Position numbers and translations under genes: made by a program
Notes under the pieces: model-generated
Told to the model about the DNA's origin: nothing
What the model saw: the letters and a program-made list of their open reading frames with translations, nothing else
Database searches by the model: none
Assembly: GCA_022571535.1 (NCBI GenBank)
Contig: JACZXR010000176.1
Coordinates: 1-5,747 of the forward strand
Reading direction: 5' to 3'
DNA length: 5,747 bases
DNA from: Deltaproteobacteria bacterium
Lineage (GTDB): Bacteria > Desulfobacterota > Binatia > UBA9968 > CAXXLF01
Part shown: piece by piece, positions 1 to 5,665 of the stretch
Numbering within the stretch: position 1 is the stretch's first letter
How the letters are laid out: every line of letters starts with the position of its first letter

Positions 1-110
1 CATTTGGCTGCACATCCTAATGGCAACGTAAGGGGCATTTGCGGAGAAAGGCGCTTGGCTGGCGCGTGCGTATCAGGTTTGCCTTCAAACACTAATACAA
101 ACAGGGAAAA

Positions 111-129
111 TTTCGGATCGGGGCTAACC
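111..129 (+). repeat. Left arm of a 19-base long-range inverted repeat
   Basis: TTTCGGATCGGGGCTAACC here matches the reverse complement of 5528-5546 at 18 of 19 positions (C versus T at position 14). It lies just upstream of the phosphatase start. The bases that follow can form a small hairpin, GGCTA at 122-126 with TAGCC at 135-139, next to the G-rich stretch that serves as ribosome-binding site. ATAGCCGG (134-141 region) also recurs in direct orientation at the right arm, so the arms seem to belong to a partly palindromic dispersed element. Whether this is a genome-wide intergenic repeat, a protein-binding site or a boundary of a transferred segment cannot be told from one window. Confidence 0.6.
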
Positions 130-139
130 GTCAATAGCC

Positions 140-144
140 GGGGG
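140..144 (+). promoter_or_regulatory. Ribosome-binding site for the phosphatase gene
   Basis: GGGGG ends five bases before the GTG at 150. It is an imperfect Shine-Dalgarno but the only purine-rich stretch in range, and it supports the GTG start. It sits just downstream of a possible 5-base-pair hairpin (122-139), so local folding could affect access; that part is inference. No convincing -35/-10 pair was found in bases 1-139. Confidence 0.4.
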
Positions 145-149
145 TAAAA

Positions 150-842
150 GTGAAACTTGCAATTTTCTGTGATTTCGACGAGACCATTACGCGCACGAAC
201 GTTACGGACGGGGTGCTGGAGAGGTTTGCTGACCCTCACTGGCTCGAGATCCAAGAGCATTGGCTGGCAGGAAAACTGAGTGCCAGAGAGGTACTCGAAT
301 ACCAGATGCCCCTGGTAACGGTCACCCCGGAGGATTTAGATGCCTTTATTAACTCAATTGAGATAGATCCCTTGTTCGCTGAATTTGCCCTCTCCTGCGC
401 GCAGAAAAATGATTCTCTCTATATCCTTAGCGATGGGTTCGACTATTGGATTGATAGGATCCTTCGACGAGCCTTGTCCGCTTATAACGGTATGGTGAAA
501 AAAATTCCTGTCTTTGCATGCGGCCTAAGTGTGAAGGATAACAGGCTCGATATCTCTTTTCCTTACTTTCCCCAGGGCTGTATTCATGGCTGCGCCACGT
601 GTAAGTCTGCAATCTTTAATAAGCTGAAGCCCTCCGCGGAAAAGACGATCGTCATCGGCGACGGGGTATCTGACCTTATTCTTGCCAAAGACGCAGATCT
701 GGTCTTGGCAAAGGACGGTCTCAGGGAATTTTGTCAACGGAAGGGAATCTTGAACCAGGAATATAATGACTTTTCAGATGTGATCCGGATCATCAGTGCC
801 TTTCGGGAGAAGACCTTTGAGGACAACATTGGAGATACATAA
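150..842 (+). CDS. HAD-superfamily phosphatase, MtnX/phosphoserine-phosphatase-like
   Basis: A 230-residue cytoplasmic phosphatase of HAD subclass IB. All four HAD motifs are visible: DFDET at residues 8-12 (nucleophile Asp8, acid/base Asp10), Ser94 in LSDG, Lys152 in the HGCATCK segment (146-152), and GDGVSD at 170-175 with metal-binding Asp171 and Asp175. The early W...W..G.L..RE pattern, the Cys-x2-Cys-Lys segment and the late AKDADLVLAKDGL stretch resemble MtnX, which dephosphorylates a methylthio-ketopentenyl phosphate in methionine salvage, and related phosphoserine-phosphatase-like proteins. Motif I has Glu (DFDET) where many members have Gly. The length is normal for the family. GTG is the only reasonable start. 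No other methionine-salvage gene is in view, and translational coupling to an aminotransferase suggests a different phosphorylated substrate, perhaps an intermediate of an amino-compound pathway. The fold and catalytic class are secure; the substrate is not. Confidence 0.88.
   Translation: MKLAIFCDFDETITRTNVTDGVLERFADPHWLEIQEHWLAGKLSAREVLEYQMPLVTVTPEDLDAFINSIEIDPLFAEFALSCAQKNDSLYILSDGFDYWIDRILRRALSAYNGMVKKIPVFACGLSVKDNRLDISFPYFPQGCIHGCATCKSAIFNKLKPSAEKTIVIGDGVSDLILAKDADLVLAKDGLREFCQRKGILNQEYNDFSDVIRIISAFREKTFEDNIGDT
831..834 (+). promoter_or_regulatory. Ribosome-binding site for the aminotransferase, inside the phosphatase gene
   Basis: GGAG ends seven bases before the ATG at 842. The stop of the phosphatase and this start share one base (TAATG at 840-844), so the site lies inside the upstream coding sequence. 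This arrangement usually means translational coupling and one transcript. Confidence 0.65.
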
Positions 843-2209
843 TGCTTGAAAGTCAACTACGCGAGCTAGAGGCCCAATATTGCTCTTGGGGAGATGCGGT
901 TCACTCTGCTGAGTTGCCCAAGATATTTGAAAACTGTGAGGGAAATTATCTCTATGACTCTAGAGGTACCCCCTACCTTGATCTCCAGATGACCTCGGCC
1001 ACAGCGAGCTTCGGTTACCGCAACAAACGGCTTACGCAAGTCCTGAAGGAGCAACTCGATCGTCTCCCTCAAATCGGAAGCCATTATCTCTACACTGAGA
1101 GGGTCGAGGTGGCAGCCCGCATTGCTCAGCAGTGTGAAAAGATCTTCCATAAAAAGGGAAGAGTACTTTTCAATGTGGGCGGCGCCGGAGCAGTAGAAGA
1201 TGCGCTCAAGCTCGTGCGCAATTACACCAAAAAGAACTCAGGCTTTGCCTTCATGGGGGGGTACCATGGACGCACATTGGGTGCGTCTGCAATCACTTCC
1301 AGCTATCGCTATCGGCGGCGCTATGGCCACTTCGGTGATCGCGCCCACTTCATCCCCTACCCCTACTGCTTCCGCTGTTTCTACGAGCTGAAGCGCGAGG
1401 ATTGCGGTCTTTACTGCCTCAGGCAGTTCCAGAAACTCTTTGATACGGAATACTACTCGTTCTGGGACCCCAGGGCCGGAGAATGTGAGTTCGGTGCCCT
1501 GTATATGGAGCCGGTTCAGGGTACGGGCGGCTACGTAATCCCACCTAAGGAGTACTTTGTTGGGCTCAAAAAGACTCTGGAAGAGCGTAAGATTCTCCTG
1601 GTTGACGATGAGATCCAAATGGGGTTCTTCCGTACGGGGAAGTTCTGGGCCATCCAGCACTTGGGCATTACTCCGGACATTCTCCTCTTCGGCAAGACCC
1701 TGACCAACGGTCTTAACCCTCTGTCCGGGCTCTGGGCCAGCGAGGAAATCATCAACCCTGAAATTTTCCCCCCTGGCTCTACTTATTCAACTTATGCGCC
1801 CAATCCACAGGGCTTGGCTGTAGCTCTGGAGGTACTAAAGCTTCTCGAGGAAGAAGACTATGAGAAAAAGGTTACTGAGAAAGGAGAGTACTTCCTGGGG
1901 CAACTCAAAGAACTGAAAAAAAAGTATCCCAAGATCATAGGCGATGTGGATGGGTTAGGACTAGCCCTGAGGATAGAGCTATGCCAGGATGACGGCATTA
2001 CGCCGAATCCTGCATTGACCCAAAAGATCTTTCAAGAAGGATTAAAAGGCGATCTCAATAAAAACGGGAAAAGTTATGGATTGATCCTAAATATCGGTGG
2101 ATACTTCAAAAACGTCTTTAGCCTTTCTCCCTCCTTTGAGATCTCCAAAGAGGAAATGGACCTAGCTGTAGAGTTCTTCGATCAACTGATGGCAAGGGGG
2201 ATAAAGTAA
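842..2209 (+). CDS. Class III PLP-dependent aminotransferase, substrate unknown
   Basis: A 455-residue fold-type I aminotransferase of the acetylornithine/ornithine/4-aminobutyrate group, soluble and presumably cytoplasmic. Visible landmarks are GGAGAVED at 113-120 (phosphate-binding loop), YHGRTLGA near 141-148 (stacking aromatic and His), EPVQG at 223-227, DDEIQ at 255-259 with Asp256 placed to pair with the pyridine nitrogen, and FGKTL with Lys285 as the Schiff-base lysine. Residues 317-322 (TYAPNP) replace the usual TFGGNP. GFFRTG at 261-266 replaces the common GFGRTG. Cysteines 176, 179, 188 and 192 form a C-x2-C-x8-C-x3-C cluster, which I recall from a subset of thermophile and archaeal class III enzymes; it could bind metal. 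The C-terminal small domain is complete. One-base overlap with the phosphatase implies coupled expression. The amino donor and acceptor cannot be assigned; a role making an amino group for a lipid or small metabolite is inference from the neighbours. Confidence 0.92.
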   Translation: MLESQLRELEAQYCSWGDAVHSAELPKIFENCEGNYLYDSRGTPYLDLQMTSATASFGYRNKRLTQVLKEQLDRLPQIGSHYLYTERVEVAARIAQQCEKIFHKKGRVLFNVGGAGAVEDALKLVRNYTKKNSGFAFMGGYHGRTLGASAITSSYRYRRRYGHFGDRAHFIPYPYCFRCFYELKREDCGLYCLRQFQKLFDTEYYSFWDPRAGECEFGALYMEPVQGTGGYVIPPKEYFVGLKKTLEERKILLVDDEIQMGFFRTGKFWAIQHLGITPDILLFGKTLTNGLNPLSGLWASEEIINPEIFPPGSTYSTYAPNPQGLAVALEVLKLLEEEDYEKKVTEKGEYFLGQLKELKKKYPKIIGDVDGLGLALRIELCQDDGITPNPALTQKIFQEGLKGDLNKNGKSYGLILNIGGYFKNVFSLSPSFEISKEEMDLAVEFFDQLMARGIK

Positions 2210-2231
2210 CTTCCATCGATAACAGAGCCTC

Positions 2232-2236
2232 AGGAA
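2232..2236 (+). promoter_or_regulatory. Ribosome-binding site supporting the TTG start at 2242
   Basis: AGGAA ends five bases before the TTG. No ATG occurs in this frame until about residue 148, deep inside the membrane domain, so this site is the main reason for accepting a TTG start. Confidence 0.5.
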
Positions 2237-2241
2237 CCGTT

Positions 2242-3525
2242 TTGCTGCCCGCAATTCCTGAAAAGAATGTCTTTCTAAGCAGGGAGCTCTCTGGACAGAG
2301 GATCCGATGGAACTGGATCATCCATTGGAGAGCCGACCTGGTATGGTACGTTGGCTCAGCCCTGGCAGGCTGGCTTTACGTCATTCTCGTACTTAACTTG
2401 GGTCGAGGCCTAAAAGACCCCCTTCACGACCCATTCTATACATTGACGCTCGGCAGCCATTCCTTCAGTCTCACTTTGTACCTCGCTGTCTTTATCTCAT
2501 GGGCCTTTCTGGTCGATTCGCCTCATCTATGGGCCACACTGGCCCGAACTTATCTTGACCCGGATGAGTGGTCCCGTCGCCGGCGTGAGTTGCTGTTCGC
2601 CCTCGTCTTGTTTGGTATCGGTCCCATTGCTGTCCTGGGACCCTATTTGCTGGGGATTGTAGTGCCTCTCAGCGATCGGGCAATGGCTCGGGGGGAGGAA
2701 CTTTTTTTCGCCTTCTTTCGGTTGTGGGCTTACCAACACGTAGTGCGCCAGCATTGGGGCTTCCTTATGCTCTATAAGCGGAGAAACAGCGACCTCCAAG
2801 ACCCGATCGAAAACCGCGCGGACTTTTGGTTTTTTAACTTGTCTTTGTATCTCCCGCTCCTGATGTTCGTTTCCGCACCATGGTACGACGAGACAGGGTT
2901 TCCGCACCTCGATACTGGCCTTATCGGTACGCACGTGATCACACAAACGGTCCATTCGATCTGTTTCATCCTCTATCTGGCGATTGTGGTGGGATACGTC
3001 CATTTCCAAATTAGGCGCTGGGCGAATGGGGTTACGCGAAATGGCCCGAAGCTACTGTTTCTGCTCTCGATAGTGCCCTTGCACTTCGTCGTGTTTGCGC
3101 AACCCCTGCTGGGATATTTTGTGGCGCCTATAGTAACCGTCGGACACAACCTCCAGTATCACCGCATTGTCTGGATGTATGGCCGAAACAAATATGCCGG
3201 GGATGGGACGGGCCAGTATTGGTTGGTGAAACCGATTTTCCGACAGCTTTGGCTATATTTGTTGCTGGGTGGGGTCTTTACCTTCGGTTTTCACCGAGGT
3301 CCATGGATAAATTTCCTCGAGGAGACACTCGGCTTCTATTTTGACCGTTGGATCTTCCCAGCAATCGGATTGATGGCTGGCCTCACGGATCCAGCCACAG
3401 TCGGTGTCGGTGCTCAGGTGATTGGTCTGCTGTTCACCGGCTGGTCCATGCACCACTACTACCTGGATGGAAAAATTTGGCATGTTAACCGTGACTCAGC
3501 TGTGGCCAGGTCATTGAACGTTTGA
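2242..3525 (+). CDS. Multi-pass membrane protein with conserved-looking His motifs, unknown function
   Basis: A 427-residue integral membrane protein starting at TTG, 32 bases after the aminotransferase stop and so probably in the same operon. Hydrophobic segments lie near residues 33-52, 76-92, 117-143, 196-213, 233-254, 270-300, 334-350 and 386-402; the exact topology is uncertain. There is no cleavable signal peptide. His-containing motifs fall at or near membrane edges: DSPHLW at 92-97, WAYQHVVRQHWG at 162-173, HNLQYH at 302-307 and HHYYLDGKIW at 404-413. I have an impression of having met similar HYYxDxKIW endings in bacterial proteins annotated only as hypothetical, but I cannot name a family. 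Clustered His, Asp and Gln in membrane segments suggest metal or heme binding, as in membrane oxygenases or hydroxylases, but the classical HxxxH/HxxHH fatty-acid-hydroxylase boxes are absent. The gene is certain from length, hydropathy pattern and operon position; the function is not assigned. Confidence 0.85.
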   Translation: MLPAIPEKNVFLSRELSGQRIRWNWIIHWRADLVWYVGSALAGWLYVILVLNLGRGLKDPLHDPFYTLTLGSHSFSLTLYLAVFISWAFLVDSPHLWATLARTYLDPDEWSRRRRELLFALVLFGIGPIAVLGPYLLGIVVPLSDRAMARGEELFFAFFRLWAYQHVVRQHWGFLMLYKRRNSDLQDPIENRADFWFFNLSLYLPLLMFVSAPWYDETGFPHLDTGLIGTHVITQTVHSICFILYLAIVVGYVHFQIRRWANGVTRNGPKLLFLLSIVPLHFVVFAQPLLGYFVAPIVTVGHNLQYHRIVWMYGRNKYAGDGTGQYWLVKPIFRQLWLYLLLGGVFTFGFHRGPWINFLEETLGFYFDRWIFPAIGLMAGLTDPATVGVGAQVIGLLFTGWSMHHYYLDGKIWHVNRDSAVARSLNV

Positions 3526-3937
3526 TGCGGCCAAATCATGGAAGGTCAATGGCTGGTAGAGAAGCAGTGAAAAGTCGCATCCTCAATCATAGGGTTGGGA
3601 CGGACCTGGTTGAGTTGTAAAGAATCGGAAAACTCGTTCGTGGGATGGAAAGTCTCCGGCAGACTATTTTCACTTTTGGCGAGCTCTGTTATTCATAATG
3701 TCAACACTACTCTTCCAACGCTTTGCATCGTGGTTTGCAACCAACTAGGGACTGGGCTATGCGGAGAAGTGGATGGGTGCGATGTGTAGGTACAGAATGA
3801 GACCTCCGGGAAAACCGATTCTCCGTCTTTGGGGAAAACTGCAAAGAAGGGTGACGATAGGGGCGTGGTGGACTGCAGTCTTTCCATGTCCCACACACAG
3901 GAATATGCGATCGTGCTTGTTTTCCTCATCGTTGACG
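3526..3937. other. Intergenic stretch with no convincing gene
   Basis: About 410 bases separate the membrane-protein gene from repeat element A. A short + strand frame (3595-3789) and overlapping - strand frames (3693-3956) exist, but none has a good ribosome-binding site, a recognisable motif or protein-like composition. The only structures seen are a small hairpin at 3731-3743 (TGGTT/AACCA around TGC) and a 10-base palindrome GACTGCAGTC at 3871-3880. No strong terminator follows the stop at 3525. The gap may hold the promoter for fabG or decayed sequence; I could not locate a convincing -35/-10 pair. Confidence 0.6.
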
Positions 3938-4026
3938 GGCAAATAGCTAATGGCAATTTCAGCAGATAGAAAATTAGCAGTTTCTATTTTCTCTTTTTTT
4001 AGTATCTATTCACTATTTGCCAATTG
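3938..4026. repeat. Palindromic A/T-rich repeat element A, upstream of fabG
   Basis: The outer arms are inverted copies: GGCAAATAG at 3938-3946 is the exact reverse complement of 4013-4021, and 13 of 16 bases match when extended inward. The interior carries a second hairpin (3964-3989) and a T-run. The right arm is built of 7-base units (CTATTCA, CTATTTG at 4006-4019). It is the inverted counterpart of element B: 3940-3963 matches the reverse complement of 4840-4863 at 20 of 24 positions, and 4006-4018 matches the reverse complement of 4780-4792 at 13 of 13. The element contains candidate fabG starts TTG 4017 and GTG 4026. It looks like a small non-autonomous, MITE-like or REP-like repeat; no transposase or target duplication is evident. 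Confidence 0.7.
3964..4000 (+). terminator. Possible weak terminator hairpin inside element A
   Basis: ATAGAAA at 3966-3972 pairs with TTTCTAT at 3981-3987 around an 8-base loop. A G-T and an A-T pair extend the stem to nine. A pyrimidine tract ending in seven T (3994-4000) follows after a few bases. The stem is almost all A/T and the T-run is not directly adjacent, so any termination would be weak. It may just be the inner fold of the repeat. Confidence 0.25.
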
Positions 4027-4031
4027 TGTTG

Positions 4032-4778
4032 ATGAAGATTGACCTATCAGGAAAAGTGGCCCTCGTCACGGGAGGCTCCAGGGGTATAGGAAGGGCTATA
4101 GCCCTTGCGTTGGCGGAGGCGGGCGCTGTAGTAACGGTCAACTACAAGGAAAGCGAGAGCATGGCCAATGGGGTGGTCCAGGAGATCGAAAGTAAGGGAG
4201 GAAGGGCCCTAGCCTACCGGGCTGATGTCGGCAGCTCTGAGAAAGTGGCTGCTATGGTTGACGGGATTCTCTCCCGATTTGGTAACCTCGACATCTTGGT
4301 CAACAATGCCGGGATAATCCGTGACCTCCTGCTCCTCCAGATGGAAGAGAGGGATTGGCTGGGTGTTTTGAGAACCAACCTTGACGGTGTGTATCACTGT
4401 TCCAGGTCGGCGGCTAAGGGAATGGTGTTAAGGCGATGGGGGAGGATTATCAATCTGAGTTCCATTGCGGCCACGAACGCAGGTAAGGGGCAGTCTAATT
4501 ATGCGGCCTCCAAAGGGGCAATCAATGCCTTCACCCGCAGTCTGGCCTGCGAGTTGGGTCCCAAGGGAGTCACGGTCAATGCCATTGCTCCAGGCCTGAT
4601 CGAGACCGACATGACGCAAAAAATTTTTCCTTATGCCGATGGTTTTGTGCGTGATCGCATAGCGCTACGCCGTCCAGGGAGTCCGGAAGATGTGGCCCCG
4701 CTGGCTGTCTTCCTTGCCTCTGACGGGGCAGGCTATATTACGGGTCAGGTTATTACTGTGGACGGGGGGATAATCTAG
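4032..4778 (+). CDS. fabG: 3-oxoacyl-[acyl-carrier-protein] reductase, FabG type
   Basis: A 248-residue short-chain dehydrogenase/reductase that reduces a 3-oxoacyl chain on ACP to the 3-hydroxyacyl form using NAD(P)H in the cytoplasm. The Rossmann nucleotide-binding loop TGGSRGIG is at 13-20, NNAG at 91-94, and the catalytic tetrad is Asn116, Ser144, Tyr157 and Lys161 with the expected Y-x3-K spacing. NAIAPGLIETDM at 183-194 and the terminal TGQVITVDGG are typical of FabG, as is the length. I chose ATG 4032 because MKIDLSGKVALVTGG begins exactly as FabG proteins usually do. In-frame TTG 4017 and GTG 4026 would add up to five residues encoded by repeat element A. No Shine-Dalgarno precedes any of these starts. 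The gene is followed by an ACP gene, so it may serve that carrier rather than bulk fatty-acid synthesis. Inverted repeats lie against both ends of the gene, which is unusual. Confidence 0.93.
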   Translation: MKIDLSGKVALVTGGSRGIGRAIALALAEAGAVVTVNYKESESMANGVVQEIESKGGRALAYRADVGSSEKVAAMVDGILSRFGNLDILVNNAGIIRDLLLLQMEERDWLGVLRTNLDGVYHCSRSAAKGMVLRRWGRIINLSSIAATNAGKGQSNYAASKGAINAFTRSLACELGPKGVTVNAIAPGLIETDMTQKIFPYADGFVRDRIALRRPGSPEDVAPLAVFLASDGAGYITGQVITVDGGII

Positions 4779-4779
4779 G

Positions 4780-4871
4780 AAATAGTGAATAGCAAATAGC
4801 GAAATGCGTATGAAAGTGGAAATCCGTAGAGATTTCTCCGTTAAAATTGTCATTTGCTATTTGCTATCTGC
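4780..4871. repeat. Palindromic heptamer-repeat element B, between fabG and the ACP gene
   Basis: The left arm runs in 7-base steps (AATAGTG, AATAGCA, AATAGCG, AAATGCG from 4781). The right arm is the opposite-strand equivalent (ATTTGCT repeated twice, then ATCTGCT, from 4852). ATAGCAAATAGC at 4789-4800 is the exact reverse complement of 4856-4867. The interior holds a further hairpin, GAAATC at 4819-4824 with GATTTC at 4831-4836. The whole segment can fold into one long imperfect stem. It begins one base after the fabG stop codon and ends ten bases before the ACP ribosome-binding site. It is an inverted relative of element A. In the ACP frame it is open and would encode a spurious hydrophobic leader. 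Confidence 0.72.
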
Positions 4872-4880
4872 TTTGTTAGT

Positions 4881-4888
4881 AGAGGGGG
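4881..4888 (+). promoter_or_regulatory. Ribosome-binding site deciding the ACP start
   Basis: AGAGGGGG ends five bases before ATG 4894, a good Shine-Dalgarno. It favours that start over the in-frame ATG at 4804, which lies inside repeat element B and lacks such a site. Confidence 0.65.
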
Positions 4889-4893
4889 ATTCA

Positions 4894-5511
4894 ATGGATC
4901 AGGAAGCAGAAAACAGCAAAAAGAAGTGGACCAGGGCTGAGGTCGAGACGGCCCTTAAAGAAATTCTTATCGATGCCCTGGATGTTGATGAAGGTCAGAT
5001 CGTACCTGATGCCTCTCTTGTACATGACCTTGGGACTGAGTCGATTGATTTCCTCGACATCGGCTTTAGGGTCCAGCAAACGTTTGATGTCGAGCTTCCC
5101 AATAGGGCCATTCAGGATAGGGTCCTCAACTGGAGGAATCTCTCAGGGCTGCACGAGATCCTGGAGGGGCGGTATGGAGCTAAGGTCACGCGTGAAGATA
5201 TCAAGAGATTTCAGACGATGGGTATTCCGGAGGTCCTTAGCTGGCTTGAAGAGAACCAGGGCATCACGGTGAAAAACGGTGATGCCGAGGTGCTGGCAGG
5301 AGAGTTAGCAGGCAGGCTTGCCAGTGAAGTCGAATCGATTGGTTTCAAAGCCTCTCTCATCGAGCAAGAAGAAATTAGGAAACTGCTGCTTAAGAATCTC
5401 AACTCACCGCAGATCCTGGACGGAATGCTACGGCTCTTCCGTGTGGGGGCCTTGGTGGATTTCATAACTGCCCGGGTTGGGGAGGGAATGCTGGGTAACA
5501 GCAAACAGTGA
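4894..5511 (+). CDS. Acyl carrier protein with a long insertion before the last helix
   Basis: A 205-residue carrier protein. Residues about 12-75 are the ACP core, with DLGTES at 45-50 and Ser50 as the 4'-phosphopantetheine attachment site, followed by IDFLDIGFRVQQTFDVELPN, which is typical of helix II and the loop to helix III. Residues about 181-197 (FRVGALVDFITARV) resemble the TVGDLVDYI helix that normally closes an ACP. Between them lie roughly 100 charged, mostly helical-looking residues. A shorter insertion at this point is, from memory, found in ACPs whose helix II reads ESIDFLDI in planctomycete-like and other environmental bacteria, so this may be a longer member of that group. Ordinary ACPs are about 80 residues. 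It would carry acyl chains as thioesters, and FabG next door is a likely partner. A frame open to ATG 4804 would add 30 residues encoded by repeat element B; the ribosome-binding site argues against it. Confidence 0.82.
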   Translation: MDQEAENSKKKWTRAEVETALKEILIDALDVDEGQIVPDASLVHDLGTESIDFLDIGFRVQQTFDVELPNRAIQDRVLNWRNLSGLHEILEGRYGAKVTREDIKRFQTMGIPEVLSWLEENQGITVKNGDAEVLAGELAGRLASEVESIGFKASLIEQEEIRKLLLKNLNSPQILDGMLRLFRVGALVDFITARVGEGMLGNSKQ

Positions 5512-5527
5512 AGGGCGGATAGCCGGT

Positions 5528-5546
5528 GGTTAACCCCGATCCGAAA
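5528..5546 (-). repeat. Right arm of the 19-base long-range inverted repeat
   Basis: Read on the - strand this is TTTCGGATCGGGGTTAACC, 18 of 19 identical to 111-129. It lies 16 bases after the ACP stop. It contains the palindrome GGTTAACC (5528-5535), and CGGAT at 5516-5520 can pair with ATCCG at 5539-5543 to make a hairpin over the segment. An A-run follows, not a T-run, so it does not look like a + strand terminator. Confidence 0.6.
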
Positions 5547-5665
5547 AAATATTCGAGGCATCTACGATGTTGACCACGATATGACAGCAGTTACCGACAT
5601 TTTGATCTTCGGTTTGCAACTATACTAAAGGTGTGTTGCTGATACACGCTGCGAAGGGGTGATTG

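Noticed and set aside
1..147. Frame 1 is open from the window edge to a TAA at 145-147, possibly the tail of an upstream gene
   Set aside because: The 48 codons give an unconvincing Asn/Gly/Arg/Ser-rich peptide with no motif, an open stretch this short is expected fairly often by chance, and its end overlaps the 19-base repeat.
1238..1660. 140-codon - strand frame inside the aminotransferase gene
   Set aside because: It is a shadow of the aminotransferase, whose motifs are all in the + frame.
2527..3009. 160-codon - strand frame inside the membrane-protein gene
   Set aside because: It is antisense to a clear multi-pass membrane protein and has no domain features of its own.
3595..3789. 64-codon + strand open frame in the intergenic gap
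   Set aside because: It has no good ribosome-binding site, no recognisable motif, and composition not like a real protein; it could at most be a relic.
3693..3956. 87-codon - strand open frame opposite fabG
   Set aside because: It has Ser/Thr/Pro-rich random-looking composition, no ribosome-binding site, and its start region overlaps repeat element A.
5211..5561. 116-codon - strand frame opposite the ACP gene
   Set aside because: It is very Ser-rich, as expected from reading a Glu/Leu-rich gene backwards, and starts inside the inverted-repeat region.
5602..5626. TTGATC (5602-5607) and TATACT (5621-5626) as a promoter for the last partial gene
   Set aside because: The spacing is only 13 bases, well short of the usual 16-18, and there is no extended -10 motif.
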